DNA from: Qipengyuania intermedia
GTDB lineage: Bacteria > Pseudomonadota > Alphaproteobacteria > Sphingomonadales > Sphingomonadaceae
DNA length: 64,000 bases
Assembly: GCF_019711615.1 (NCBI RefSeq)
Contig: NZ_JAIGNS010000001.1
Location: 992,001-1,056,000 of the forward strand
Direction: 5' to 3'
A program made the position numbers and the translations under genes. The stretch's first letter is position 1. Each line of letters starts with the position of its first letter. The notes under the pieces are model-generated. The model was not told where the DNA came from, made no database searches, and saw nothing but the letters and a program-made list of their open reading frames with translations. This document shows positions 42,873 to 52,055 of this stretch, piece after piece.

Positions 42873-43652
42873 ATGCTGACCAGAATTCTCAAGGGCCTCG
42901 CGCCCGTCGCCGCCTTGGCCGCCAGCACGCTGATCGCTGGATGCGACGGGGTGAACGTCACCATCGGTGATAGCGAAGGCGTCCCGCTGGCAGAAGTCGA
43001 CATGGCAGGTGCGAATCCTTCGGAAATCGTCTTGGCCTCGCCCGACACGATCATCATCAGCAAGGGCGACGCGCTCGATATCGAAGTCTCGGGCGATCAG
43101 GCGGCGGTTGACGCGCTGCGCTTCCACCTCGACAAGGATTCGCTTGCCGTGAGCCGTGAAAAGGATAGCGGCAAGAATCTTGGCACCGCCACCGTTCGGG
43201 TCACGGTGCCCAGCCTGACTGCAATGGTCCTTGCTGGGTCCGGCACGATCGAAGCCGACGAGATGAGCGGCCCCGCCGAAGCTACCATTGCGGGTTCCGG
43301 CTCCGCCAAGGTCGGCAGCATCGACGCCGAGAAACTGGAAGTGACGATTGCCGGCTCGGGCGATTTCGAGGCATCCGGCAACGCCAAGTCGCTCGAAATG
43401 ACCATTGCCGGAACCGGCAAGGGCGCGATGAGCAATCTTCAGGTCGACACCGCGGAAGTTACCGTCGCCGGTTCGGGCGATGCGGAATTCTCGTCCGATG
43501 GTACCGTCGAGGCGAATATCGTCGGATCGGGAACGGTGACGGTCAACGGCAGCGCAACATGCGAAGTCTCGTCGATGGGATCGGGCAAGCTGGTATGTCG
43601 CAGCGGCGCAAAACCGGCGCCGGAAGCGCAGGCGGAAGATTCCGAAGCCTAA
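42873..43652 (+). CDS. Head GIN domain (DUF2807) lipoprotein
   Basis: A 259-residue lipoprotein with lipobox STLIAGC (Cys24). The rest is a beta-helix of DUF2807 'putative auto-transporter adhesin, head GIN' type, built from short repeats (ATIAGSGSAKVG, VTIAGSGDFEASG, MTIAGTGKGAMSN, VTVAGSGDAEFSS, NIVGSGTVTVNG). A Pro/Ala/Glu tail ends it. It is probably anchored at the cell surface or periplasmic face; function unknown. A separate lipoprotein gene follows 53 bases later. Confidence 0.88.
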   Translation: MLTRILKGLAPVAALAASTLIAGCDGVNVTIGDSEGVPLAEVDMAGANPSEIVLASPDTIIISKGDALDIEVSGDQAAVDALRFHLDKDSLAVSREKDSGKNLGTATVRVTVPSLTAMVLAGSGTIEADEMSGPAEATIAGSGSAKVGSIDAEKLEVTIAGSGDFEASGNAKSLEMTIAGTGKGAMSNLQVDTAEVTVAGSGDAEFSSDGTVEANIVGSGTVTVNGSATCEVSSMGSGKLVCRSGAKPAPEAQAEDSEA

Positions 43653-43705
43653 GTCATCGCCCGGTAAGGGAATTTGGGCTAGGCGGCTGAGCGAAAGGAT
43701 TTCGC

Positions 43706-44035
43706 ATGCGCCGCCTAGCTACTTTTTCCCTACCCCTTGCCGCTCTTTCCACGAGCGGCTGCGTGGGTACACTCGTCGATGTTGCGACCGCTCCCGTAAA
43801 GGTTGTGAGCAAAGGTGTAGACCTGGCGACTACCAGCCAGTCGGAAGCCGATGAAAAGCGCGGGCGCGAAATTCGCCGTCGCGAGGAGCGCCTGGCCAAG
43901 CTGGAACGCGAGTACGAAAAACAACTGGATGAGTGCGAAGAAGGCGATCGGCGCGCCTGCAGCGAAGCGCGCGATACCTACGCCGAGATGCAACAAATCC
44001 TCCCGACCATCCCGGTCGAACCTGAAGACGACTAA
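43706..44035 (+). CDS. Small putative lipoprotein with coiled-coil
   Basis: A 109-residue protein with a signal peptide ending LSTSGC (lipobox, Cys19). A Val/Ala-rich stretch precedes a charged helix (EKRGREIRRREERLAKLEREYEKQ, about 50-73) with two cysteines (DECEEGDRRACSE). No named domain recognised. It converges with tsaC and overlaps its end by four bases. Confidence 0.75.
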   Translation: MRRLATFSLPLAALSTSGCVGTLVDVATAPVKVVSKGVDLATTSQSEADEKRGREIRRREERLAKLEREYEKQLDECEEGDRRACSEARDTYAEMQQILPTIPVEPEDD

Positions 44036-44967
44036 TCAGGCGGTGTTGCGGCGCGCCTCAGGCGGTCGTTGATCGCCAAACCGATTTCCCGATCGGGAAT
44101 GGATGCAACAGCGATACGCGGTTTGCCCGACCGAGCGCCTGCGTGGAGGCAGGCATAAAGTCGTGACGCCGCTTCTTCCAGATTGCCGGTCTCGGAGAGC
44201 GTGCAATCACCGGTTATCGCGCCGAAGCCGATCATGAACTCGTCGGCAGCATGCTCGTCGGCATGCAGACGGAGGGGTTTACCGGGAGCATAGTGGCTGG
44301 CGAGCTGGCCGGGTGCCTCGATGGCTCCGGAGCCGGAGGACGAGTTGCGCGGCGCAACTTCAATGGGGCCCGGGCGAAGCTGCTCTAAACTACCGTCCTC
44401 CCGCACCGCGACGATCGTCGATTCCAGGCCCGACCGCGAGGGTCCGCCATCGATCACCGCATCGATACGGCCATCCAAGGAGGCAAGCACATGTTTCGCA
44501 CTCGTCGGGCTGATGAACCCGCTGCGATTTGCGGACGGGGCCGCCAGGGGAAAGTCGACCGCTTCGAGCAAGGCCGCCATTACAGGATGATCGGGCATAC
44601 GCAGCGCCAGGGTCGGCAGTCCGGCGGTAACCCTCGCTGCCAGGCTCGCCCTTTCGCGCTTCGGCAGGACAAGGGTCAGGGGGCCGGGCCAGTTGTCCTG
44701 CGCCAGCTCCCGCGCTTTTGCGCTGAAGAGAGCAAGGCTCTCCGCCCGTTCTACGGACGGCACGTGGACGATCAGCGGATTGAAGCTCGGTCGGCCCTTC
44801 GCCTCGTAAATGCGGCCCACCGCTTCTTCGCTATCCGCCCTCGCCGCGAGGCCATAGACCGTTTCCGTCGGCACTGCGACGAGCCCGCCGGCGCGCAAAA
44901 TCGCTGCGGCACGCGCTATGCCACTTTCGTTCGCCTGAAGCGTTTCCGTAGCGTATTTGCCGCTCAT
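44032..44967 (-). CDS. tsaC: L-threonylcarbamoyladenylate synthase (Sua5/YwlC/TsaC)
   Basis: A 311-residue Sua5-type enzyme, longer than E. coli TsaC because of the C-terminal Sua5 domain. It makes threonylcarbamoyl-AMP for the t6A37 modification of ANN-decoding tRNAs. LVAVPTETVYGLAARADSEEAV and KGRPSFNPLIVHV (KxR motif) are near residues 29-70, with APSANRSG near 142. It is divergent from the acyl-CoA dehydrogenase gene with only about 50 bases between starts. Confidence 0.93.
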   Translation of the reverse strand: MSGKYATETLQANESGIARAAAILRAGGLVAVPTETVYGLAARADSEEAVGRIYEAKGRPSFNPLIVHVPSVERAESLALFSAKARELAQDNWPGPLTLVLPKRERASLAARVTAGLPTLALRMPDHPVMAALLEAVDFPLAAPSANRSGFISPTSAKHVLASLDGRIDAVIDGGPSRSGLESTIVAVREDGSLEQLRPGPIEVAPRNSSSGSGAIEAPGQLASHYAPGKPLRLHADEHAADEFMIGFGAITGDCTLSETGNLEEAASRLYACLHAGARSGKPRIAVASIPDREIGLAINDRLRRAATPPD

Positions 44968-45015
44968 GCCCGCGCGCTATATCTGACGCTCGAGAAAGCC
45001 AAGAGGAATGCATTC

Positions 45016-46755
45016 GTGACTTACACTCCCGCCACCCAGGACCAGCTGCTCGCCATTCGGGTAAATGCCGGAATCGAAGAGCTCGCGGCGAGCGAGAAGT
45101 TCGCTGCTGCCGAGCCCGACATGGTCGAGGCTATCGTCGAAGGCGTCGGACAGTTTGCGGCAGGGGAATTCGCCCCGCTCAACCGGATCGGCGATCTGGA
45201 AGGTGCGAAGCTCGAAAATGGCGTGGTGCGCCTGCCGGACGGCTTCGACACTGCCTATGAGGCCTATGTCGAGCAGGGTTGGAATGCGATCGCGTCCCCC
45301 GCCGAATTCGGCGGACAGGGCCTCCCCTTCACTCTTGCCTGCAACGTGCTCGAAAACCTTGGCACGGCGAACATGGCCTTTAACCTCCTGCCGATGCTGA
45401 GCGTGGGCGCGATCGAAGCCCTCGAACATCACGGTTCGGAAGAACTACAGCAGAAGTATCTTCCGAAACTGGTTAGCGGCGAATGGTCCGGGACGATGAA
45501 CCTGACCGAGCCGCAGGCCGGCAGCGACGTTGGTGCCCTGAGGGCAACCGCCATCCCGATCGAGGACGGCGAGCATGCCGGAAAATACCTCATCAAGGGT
45601 CAGAAGATCTACATCACCTGGGGCGAGCACGAGCTTTCCAAAAATATCATCCATCTCGTGTTGGCCCGGCTGCCGGATGCGCCGGAAGGCAGCAGGGGCA
45701 TTTCCCTCTTCGTCGTGCCAAAATATCATGTCGATGCAGAAGGAAACCTCGGCACGAGAAATGACGTGCGCTGTGTCAGCCTCGAACATAAGCTTGGTAT
45801 CAACGCCTCGCCCACCTGCGTGATGAGCTATGGCGATAACGACGAATGCATCGGTGAGATGGTCGGGGCTCCGCACCGCGGCCTGATGGCCATGTTCACG
45901 ATGATGAACAACGCGCGCATCAATGTCGGCAACCAGGGCGTGCAGATCGGGGAGCGCGCGACCCAGCAGGCGATGGATTACGCGAAAGAGCGCGTCCAGT
46001 CGGCGCGCGCCGGCTCTCCCGATCGCAATCCCGTTTCGATTATCGAGCATCCCGATGTGCGGCGGATGCTGCTGAGGATGAAGGCACTGACGGAAGGTTC
46101 GCGTGCCCTGCTCTATTACACTGCCGGCCAGGTCGATCGCGGAACGCTCGGCGATGATGCGGCCCGGGCGCGAGGCGAAGTCCTGACGCCGCTGGTCAAG
46201 GCCTGGGGTACAGATATCGGGATCGAGGTCGCCAGCCTTGGCATCCAGGTCCACGGAGGCATGGGTTTCGTCGAGGAAACCGGTGCGGCCCAGCACTGGC
46301 GCGATTCGCGCATTGCTCCGATTTATGAAGGCACGAACGGTATCCAGGCGGCCGACCTCGTCACCCGCAAACTGGGCATGGACGACGGTCAGGCACTGAT
46401 TTCGCTCACCGAAGACATCGCCCGCGAATGTGCGGACGAACCGGCACTGTTTTCTCTCGCGGGCGATTGCGCAGCCGTCGCCAAGTGGATGCGTGAAGAA
46501 GCCAGCCTGGACGATCGTCTTTCGGGCAGCGTTCCGTTCACGACCATGCTGTCGGTAGCCGTTGCCGGATGGCAGCTCCTTCGCCAGCTGCGCGCCGTAG
46601 AGGCTGGAAGTGCTCCTTCACTGGCGAAGACCAAGCCCGCGACCGTGCGCTTCTTCCTCGACCGGATCGTGCCGGAGGCGTCCGGCCTGCGCGCCGCTGC
46701 TACGGCGGGCTCGGAAGGTCTCTACGCCATCGACACGCAGGCACTCTTGGGCTGA
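45016..46755 (+). CDS. Acyl-CoA dehydrogenase
   Basis: A 579-residue FAD enzyme of the long AcdB/FadE-related family with N-terminal extension and C-terminal domain. Core signatures: MNLTEPQAGSDVGALRA near 161, KIYITWGEHEL, EHKLGINASPTC near 259, and the helical domain QVHGGMGFVEETGAAQHWRDSRIAPIYEGTNGIQA near 415. The catalytic Glu of this subfamily is in YEGTNG. It oxidises acyl-CoA to enoyl-CoA in beta-oxidation; chain length unclear. The GTG at 45016 has AGAGGA upstream and is the likely start. Confidence 0.92.
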   Translation: MTYTPATQDQLLAIRVNAGIEELAASEKFAAAEPDMVEAIVEGVGQFAAGEFAPLNRIGDLEGAKLENGVVRLPDGFDTAYEAYVEQGWNAIASPAEFGGQGLPFTLACNVLENLGTANMAFNLLPMLSVGAIEALEHHGSEELQQKYLPKLVSGEWSGTMNLTEPQAGSDVGALRATAIPIEDGEHAGKYLIKGQKIYITWGEHELSKNIIHLVLARLPDAPEGSRGISLFVVPKYHVDAEGNLGTRNDVRCVSLEHKLGINASPTCVMSYGDNDECIGEMVGAPHRGLMAMFTMMNNARINVGNQGVQIGERATQQAMDYAKERVQSARAGSPDRNPVSIIEHPDVRRMLLRMKALTEGSRALLYYTAGQVDRGTLGDDAARARGEVLTPLVKAWGTDIGIEVASLGIQVHGGMGFVEETGAAQHWRDSRIAPIYEGTNGIQAADLVTRKLGMDDGQALISLTEDIARECADEPALFSLAGDCAAVAKWMREEASLDDRLSGSVPFTTMLSVAVAGWQLLRQLRAVEAGSAPSLAKTKPATVRFFLDRIVPEASGLRAAATAGSEGLYAIDTQALLG

Positions 46756-46775
46756 CGCAAGTTGCGCCGCGCGAC

Positions 46776-48227
46776 TTAGTCGACAGTCACTTCCCGGGCG
46801 AAGTCCTCTCCGGAGAAAGTCGCAGACTGCCCTCTCAGCTCACGCTGCGGAGGCAGGCTGCGTCCGGTGACCCGCTCGATCCCGCCCTGCGGCGCTGCGC
46901 CCGGCGCGCTTACCCGCCAGATGATACCTGCGGTGTCGTCGCTGACGAGAAGCGAACCGTCCTGCGCCCATTCGACCCAGGTCGGGCGGCCACGGGTCTT
47001 GCCGTCGCCGGTCAGGAAACCGCCAAGCACCTCGATCGGCTGGCCCGTCGGGTTTCCACGGTCGTCGAAGGGAACATAAACGACATCGTAGCCGGATGGC
47101 GGCTTGCGGTTCCAGGAGCCGTGACGCGCGATAAACGCCCCGCTCGAGAACCCTTCACCCAAGGCAGCCCCTTCGCGGCTGAAGACAAGTCCTAGCGCGG
47201 CGACATGGGGTCCGAGAGCATATTCCGGCGTGCGGATATAGTTGATGTAGGACGGATAGGGATATTTGACCCGGCGATCGAAATTGTCCCCCCAATATAC
47301 CCATGGCCATCCATATTGCGCGCCCACAGGGACATTGGTGAGATAGTCCGGGACCAGATCCGAGCCGAGCATGTCGCGCTCGTTCACAGTCGTCCAGAGC
47401 TCGCCAGACCATGGGCTGAAATCGAGCCCGTTGGCGTTACGCAGGCCACCTGCAAAAACCCGCTGGGTTCCCGATTCGAGGTTCAGCTCCCAGATCAGGG
47501 CGCGGCCTTTTTCTGCCTCCATGCCCTTGTCGCCGATATTGGTGTCGGAGCCGACCGCTACGTATAGCCGATCGCCGTCCGGATGCAGGGCCAGGTTGCG
47601 CATCCAGTGCCCTCCGCCAGGCGCAAGGTCGGCCAGCTTCTTGGAAGGCCCCGAGACAGTTTGGGCACCCAGCTCGTAAGGGAAAGCGAGTACTTCGTCG
47701 TGATTGGCGACGTAAAGCGTCCCATCGTTCCAGGCGAGACCCGACGGCGAATCGAGATCTTCCAACAGGACGAGCTTCGTTTCCGCAGCCCCGTCCCCGT
47801 CGGCGTCGCGCAGCAAGACGACCTGGTTGGGCGATTCGCCGCCAGCTCCGGCGCGGCTCTTCAGCAAATCGGCAATCCACGCTGTCAGCCCGCCCTCGTC
47901 CTTGGCGGGAGCGCGCGTCAGGGAGACCAGAATATCGCCGTTCGGCAATGCCTGCAGCGTGCGGGGATGTTCGAGGCCGTCGGCAAAGCGCTGGACCTGC
48001 AGACCTTCCGCAGCGGTCGGCACCTCGTCCGCCTTCCATCCGATCGGCTCGGCAATGGCAACAGTGGGAAAAGCCTCGGCATCCGGTTCGTCCAGGCGGG
48101 GGTCGGTCCCGACGACTTCATCGAACGGAATGTCCGCCGTATCGCCCCTCGAGAGGAAGTAGAAAACGATCGCCAGCACGGCGATGACGACAAGGAGGGC
48201 GATGCCCAGCTTCTTGAGGATGCTCAT
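46776..48227 (-). CDS. PQQ-dependent sugar dehydrogenase family protein (sorbosone dehydrogenase-like)
   Basis: A 483-residue protein with a signal anchor (about 5-24) and a six-bladed beta-propeller of the soluble quinoprotein glucose/L-sorbosone dehydrogenase type. Blade landmarks are FADGLEHPRTLQALPNGDILVS near 81, PGGGHWMRNLALHPDGDRLYVAVGS near 205, GGLRNANGLDFSPWSGELWTTVNERD, and ARHGSWNRKPPSGY near 372. The substrate is unknown. Whether it binds PQQ was not tested. It converges with the acyl-CoA dehydrogenase gene and is divergent from fRMsr. Confidence 0.9.
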   Translation of the reverse strand: MSILKKLGIALLVVIAVLAIVFYFLSRGDTADIPFDEVVGTDPRLDEPDAEAFPTVAIAEPIGWKADEVPTAAEGLQVQRFADGLEHPRTLQALPNGDILVSLTRAPAKDEGGLTAWIADLLKSRAGAGGESPNQVVLLRDADGDGAAETKLVLLEDLDSPSGLAWNDGTLYVANHDEVLAFPYELGAQTVSGPSKKLADLAPGGGHWMRNLALHPDGDRLYVAVGSDTNIGDKGMEAEKGRALIWELNLESGTQRVFAGGLRNANGLDFSPWSGELWTTVNERDMLGSDLVPDYLTNVPVGAQYGWPWVYWGDNFDRRVKYPYPSYINYIRTPEYALGPHVAALGLVFSREGAALGEGFSSGAFIARHGSWNRKPPSGYDVVYVPFDDRGNPTGQPIEVLGGFLTGDGKTRGRPTWVEWAQDGSLLVSDDTAGIIWRVSAPGAAPQGGIERVTGRSLPPQRELRGQSATFSGEDFAREVTVD

Positions 48228-48304
48228 GGAGCCTAGCGTTACGCCAGCAAGGCATGGGCCGCAACGCCCCTTGCATACCGTGTCCTTTGACCTAGATCGC
48301 CATC

Positions 48305-48787
48305 ATGTACGATTTCCGTCCGGCAGACGACTGCCCGAAGCCCGAGGCCTACCGTCAACTCATCGACGCTGCGGACGCATTGACGTCCGGAGAAAGCGAT
48401 GCAGTGGCGAATATGGCGAATATCGCAGCCCTGCTTTGGGAGTTCCTGCCCGACCTGAATTGGGCTGGCTTCTACCGCGTGGTCGGGGACGAACTCGTGC
48501 TCGGGCCGTTCATGGGGCGCCCTGCGTGTATTCGCATCCCTCTCGGAAATGGCGTTTGCGGGGCGGCTGCCAAGTCGGGGGGCACGCAACTGGTCGAGGA
48601 TGTACACGCCTTTCCGGGGCACATTGCATGTGACGCCGTGACGAATTCCGAACTGGTCGTGCCCGTGCTTCGGGATGGCCGCGTAGTTGGCGTGATCGAT
48701 CTCGATAGCCCCACGAAAGCGCGATTCGACGAGGATGATCGCGCCGGTATCGAGGGACTGGCTTCGGTTCTTTCCGACCGGATTTAA
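48305..48787 (+). CDS. Free methionine-(R)-sulfoxide reductase (GAF domain, fRMsr)
   Basis: A 160-residue GAF-fold enzyme that reduces free Met-R-sulfoxide. The three active-site cysteines are present: Cys75 (RPACIRIP), Cys85 (GNGVCG) and Cys109 (GHIACD), with the spacing of E. coli YebR. LNWAGFYRVVGDELVLGPFMG near 51 is typical. It probably protects methionine during oxidative stress, using thioredoxin. Confidence 0.94.
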   Translation: MYDFRPADDCPKPEAYRQLIDAADALTSGESDAVANMANIAALLWEFLPDLNWAGFYRVVGDELVLGPFMGRPACIRIPLGNGVCGAAAKSGGTQLVEDVHAFPGHIACDAVTNSELVVPVLRDGRVVGVIDLDSPTKARFDEDDRAGIEGLASVLSDRI

Positions 48788-48885
48788 CCTGCCCCGGGAT
48801 AAGACGGGTCGATTGTCCTCTTTGCGCGATGGCGTCTGCCTTGGTAGTTGCAGCACCATTCCTGTCCCGCTTGCGGAGAACCAGA

Positions 48886-49650
48886 ATGAAGTGCGCATCC
48901 CTCGTTATCGCCAGCATCACTCTTATCACAACCGCTCCGGCCGTTGCGCAGGGCCAAGCGGCTGCGGAAGAGGTAAGCGCTGGAGCGCAGGCTGACGTTC
49001 AAGTCAGCAACGAGGTGGTCGAAACCAATTTCCCCGCCCAGAGCGTCATTCCGCCGCGACCCGCCCCAGTCATCATAGAGCGCGTGGAAATCGAGGGGGT
49101 CCCCACCCGTGCAGGGGCCGATTTCGTTCGCTCCGGCACGCAAACGGGCCCGGTTGCTGCCTATCGTATGCAGCGGACATATCTTGAGCAGGCCGACGGT
49201 TCGCGCGTGGAGGTCGTGGGTCTGCCCACAGGGGCTCGGGTAGTAAGCTTCAATCGTGAAGCCTGGCTGTCCGAGTGCCGAAACCGGCTTGCGACTCATG
49301 ACGAGAGCGAGCGTGGAAAGGTTATCGGCGCCCTCGCAGGGGCAGCGCTCGGGGGCGTGGCAGGAAATCGCATTGCCGGGAGCGGCAACCGGTTGGTGGG
49401 AACGGTCGCTGGTGCAGCAGTTGGCGCACTTGCGGGAGGCGCGATCCGGGATTCGATCGACGACAATAAAACTGCGCCGGCCTCCGCTTACGGAGAGTGC
49501 GAAGCGTATCTCGACGACTACATGCAGACCGCGATCAATGGCGGCTTTGGCAATCGACCAAGCTACGCAGGAGAGGAGTACATGCTTGTCCCGGTAACGG
49601 TCTCCGAACCGCAGAAAGCCGTCTATCGGGAAGTTGCACCCAGCGAGTAA
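48886..49650 (+). CDS. Glycine-zipper 2TM domain protein
   Basis: A 254-residue exported protein with a signal peptide ending TAPAVAQ (about residue 22). A Glu/Val-rich periplasmic stretch precedes the glycine-zipper segment (IGALAGAALGGVAGNRIAG then TVAGAAVGALAGGAIRD, about 148-184), a pair of small-residue membrane-like helices. A Tyr-rich tail follows. The family's role is unclear, perhaps outer-membrane or envelope-associated. GGAG upstream supports the ATG at 48886; an ATG at 48829 is possible but lacks a better site. Confidence 0.85.
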   Translation: MKCASLVIASITLITTAPAVAQGQAAAEEVSAGAQADVQVSNEVVETNFPAQSVIPPRPAPVIIERVEIEGVPTRAGADFVRSGTQTGPVAAYRMQRTYLEQADGSRVEVVGLPTGARVVSFNREAWLSECRNRLATHDESERGKVIGALAGAALGGVAGNRIAGSGNRLVGTVAGAAVGALAGGAIRDSIDDNKTAPASAYGECEAYLDDYMQTAINGGFGNRPSYAGEEYMLVPVTVSEPQKAVYREVAPSE

Positions 49651-49696
49651 ACTAGCACCGCTGAATGCAAACCCCTGTTAAATAAAAGGGATTTTT

Positions 49697-50635
49697 CTAA
49701 ATATCACCACCGGTAAGGCGCTGGCAGATCAGGTCGAGCTGGTCGAGCGTTCGATAACGGATCGTCACTGTACCCGTGCTCGGCGTTTCATCAGTCCTGA
49801 TCTTGACCGGCAAACCCAGAAATTCCTCCAGATGGCCCTGCACCGCCGCGATGTCGGCATCCGTTTCCGCCTCGGGCACGGCAGGTTTTGGACCGCGAGC
49901 GCGAACGGGCGCCTTACCCTTGCGGACAAGCTTCTCGACTTCGCGTACCGAAAGACCTTCCTTGGCAGCGCGTGCAGCAATTTCGGACGCATCATCATTG
50001 CCGATCAGCGCGCGTGCGTGTCCCATCGATAGCCTTGAGGCCGCCAGCAAATCGAGCACATCTTCAGGCAAGGCGAGCAAGCGCTGCAAATTGGCAATGT
50101 GACTGCGTGATTTGTCGACAAGTCCTGCAATCTCGGCCTGCGTCATGCCCTCGTCTTCGGAGAGCTTTTGATAAGCCCGCGCTTCCTCAAGTGGGTTCAG
50201 GTCTTCGCGCTGCAGGTTCTCGATAAGGGCGAGCGCCAATACTTCCCGCTCGTCCAGTTCGCGGACAATTGCGGGGATCTGGTGCAAACGGGCGCGTTGT
50301 GCGGCGCGCCAGCGACGCTCACCGGCTACCAGGCGGTATTTACCGCCCCCTTTCGAGGTCACTATGACCGGCTGTATGACCCCCCGTTGGGCGATTGAGG
50401 CTGCCAGCTCGTCGAGAGCCTCGTCATCGAAGTGCGTTCGTGGCTGACCAGGTAGCGGTTCGATGTCCGCAACCGGAATTGCCGAAAGCCCCGACGCAGC
50501 GCTAGCGGCGCCCGCAGCTTCCATTTCGTTGCTTTCGTTACTAGAACTGACCAACGGCTCTTCGCGCTGGACCTCGCCAAGCAAGGCGCCCAGCCCGCGG
50601 CCCAGTTTCTTCTTACGGTCGATAGCCTGGCTCAC
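49697..50635 (-). CDS. parB: Chromosome partitioning protein ParB
   Basis: A 312-residue CTPase/DNA-binding protein that loads at parS sites, spreads, and organises the origin region. The N-terminal KKKLGRGLGALLG (ParA-interacting) is followed by the ParB/Srx fold (QPVIVTSKGGGKYRLVAGERRWRAAQ), EALIENLQRED near 120s and a helix-turn-helix (MTQAEIAGLVDKSRSHIANLQRLL). A C-terminal dimerisation domain ends QRLTGGDI. The start is a GTG that overlaps the parA stop (GTGA). Three parS sites lie 0.8-3.3 kb from the start. Confidence 0.96.
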   Translation of the reverse strand: MSQAIDRKKKLGRGLGALLGEVQREEPLVSSSNESNEMEAAGAASAASGLSAIPVADIEPLPGQPRTHFDDEALDELAASIAQRGVIQPVIVTSKGGGKYRLVAGERRWRAAQRARLHQIPAIVRELDEREVLALALIENLQREDLNPLEEARAYQKLSEDEGMTQAEIAGLVDKSRSHIANLQRLLALPEDVLDLLAASRLSMGHARALIGNDDASEIAARAAKEGLSVREVEKLVRKGKAPVRARGPKPAVPEAETDADIAAVQGHLEEFLGLPVKIRTDETPSTGTVTIRYRTLDQLDLICQRLTGGDI

Positions 50636-51423
50636 GCGGCCTTCCTCCTCTCGGGTAGTCTTCCGATCAATTCGCGCGCCAAACCGATGTAGGCACGGCT
50701 GCCCGGACAATTATGGTCATAGACAAGCGCCGGCATCCCGTGGCTGGGCGCTTCGGACAAACGTACATTGCGCGGAATGACGTTCTCGAACACGAGATTG
50801 CCGAGGCAATCCCTTACATCGTCCGCCACCTGATCGGTCAGGCGATTGCGGCGGTCGAACATGGTCAGGGCGATCCCCACGATCCCGAGGTCGGGGTTGA
50901 AGCGTTGCTGCACCCTTTCGACCGTTTGCAGGAGCTGGCTAAGTCCCTCGAGCGCAAAAAACTCGCACTGGAGGGGGACGAGGAGCGTATCTGCAGCGCC
51001 AAGCGCATTCAAGGTAAGGAGACCCAAGGAAGGCGGGCAATCGATGAAACAGATATCGTAACTTGCGAAACCATTCTGACCGGATTGTGCAAGCGCCTTC
51101 GAAAGCCGTGAAGTCCGATCATCGACTGCGACAAGTTCCACCTCCGCCCCGGACAAATCCTGAGTAGCGGGAACGATATCCAACCCGGGAATTTCAGTGG
51201 GCTGGGCGCATTGCGTCAGTTCAGCTTCCTCCAGAAGCAGATCATAGCTCGAATTGACACGATGGGCGCTATCGATGCCCATCCCCGTCGAAGCATTACC
51301 CTGCGGATCGAGATCTATCAGGAGAGTTTTCCAGCCGGTCGCGGCCATCGCCGTGGCAATATTGATAGCGGTAGTGGTTTTACCGACTCCGCCTTTCTGG
51401 TTGGCAATTGCAACGGTAATCAC
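50632..51423 (-). CDS. parA: Chromosome partitioning ATPase ParA
   Basis: A 263-residue MinD/ParA ATPase from [15 protein letters not shown]. The deviant Walker A KGGVGKTTT is at residues 10-18, Walker B is CFIDCPPSLGLLTLNAL near 112, and the core continues through VPLQCEFFALEGLSQLL. Its gradient on the nucleoid moves ParB-parS complexes. The GTG overlaps the rsmG stop (GTGA). The GTG at 51423 has a GAGGGAC ribosome binding site. An ATG-initiated reading 48 residues longer is not needed. Confidence 0.96.
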   Translation of the reverse strand: MITVAIANQKGGVGKTTTAINIATAMAATGWKTLLIDLDPQGNASTGMGIDSAHRVNSSYDLLLEEAELTQCAQPTEIPGLDIVPATQDLSGAEVELVAVDDRTSRLSKALAQSGQNGFASYDICFIDCPPSLGLLTLNALGAADTLLVPLQCEFFALEGLSQLLQTVERVQQRFNPDLGIVGIALTMFDRRNRLTDQVADDVRDCLGNLVFENVIPRNVRLSEAPSHGMPALVYDHNCPGSRAYIGLARELIGRLPERRKAA

Positions 51424-52055
51424 TTTTTGTCCCTCACCTTGCCTCGGCCAACGATAATCCCCGCCTCGGAGCTCGTAATCGATTGTTCCACGTGAAACAT
51501 TCTCGACTCTTGTTCGGGAAGATTTTGTACTTCTTGGGCTGCCGAACGCCCTTTCGGCAACACCCAATACGTGTCGGCTGTGGAGAAGCGTGCGGATAAA
51601 CGCAGGAGTTTGTCCAGCGGTGCGAAAGCCCGCGCACTAATAGCGTCGGCTTGAACGGTATCTACCAACTCCAATCGCGACCCCTCGATCGTGCAATTCC
51701 GCAGGTCCATTTCCGCTTTCATTTTCTTGAGCCATTCAACCCTCAATGCGCGAGATTCTATAAGGGTGAACGACATTTCCGGCCGCAATGTTGCGAGGAC
51801 CAATCCAGGAAAGCCCGCCCCGCTTCCCAGGTCGAGCCACGGCCCCTGTGTTTCACGTGGAACAAACCTCAGCAATTGGGCAGAATCCAGAAAGTGTCGT
51901 ACCCACAGGCTGTCTAGGGAGCCTCTGGCCACCAGGTTCTGCCGAAAATTTTCTTCCTTCAGGCGCCCAGCCAACAGCTCAAGGCGCTTAATTGCGTCAT
52001 CCCCGCCAAGATCCGAAATATACGCGCGAGCGCGACTTTCTTCCGATATGATCAC
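51420..52055 (-). CDS. rsmG: 16S rRNA (guanine527-N7)-methyltransferase RsmG (GidB)
   Basis: A 211-residue SAM methyltransferase acting on G527 of 16S r[25 protein letters not shown] near residue 71 is the SAM-binding site, and [12 protein letters not shown] near 101 follows. It lies in the mnmG-rsmG-parA-parB order typical near origins. Two parS sites fall inside the coding sequence: the reverse-strand reading gives MFHVEQ and FVPRET there. ATGA overlap with mnmG upstream. Confidence 0.95.
   Translation of the reverse strand: MIISEESRARAYISDLGGDDAIKRLELLAGRLKEENFRQNLVARGSLDSLWVRHFLDSAQLLRFVPRETQGPWLDLGSGAGFPGLVLATLRPEMSFTLIESRALRVEWLKKMKAEMDLRNCTIEGSRLELVDTVQADAISARAFAPLDKLLRLSARFSTADTYWVLPKGRSAAQEVQNLPEQESRMFHVEQSITSSEAGIIVGRGKVRDKK
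51484..51499. promoter_or_regulatory. parS site 1 (ParB binding)
   Basis: TGTTCCACGTGAAACA matches the TGTTNCACGTGAAACA consensus exactly (N=C). It lies within the 3' part of rsmG and about 60 bases upstream of parA. Confidence 0.93.
51849..51864. promoter_or_regulatory. parS site 2 (ParB binding)
   Basis: TGTTTCACGTGGAACA is the exact reverse complement of site 1. It lies inside rsmG, 365 bases from site 1. Confidence 0.93.

Noticed and set aside
42034..42873. A 279-residue minus-strand frame
   Set aside because: Antisense of carD and its terminator. It has no recognisable domain.
44761..44770. A CACGTG core near 44.76 kb as a fourth parS
   Set aside because: The flanks do not match the parS consensus beyond the six-base core, and it is inside tsaC with no symmetry.
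49668..49697. A terminator after the glycine-zipper gene
   Set aside because: A CCCT/AGGG pairing with a TTTTT run exists but the stem is only 4 bp and AT-rich. Too weak to call.
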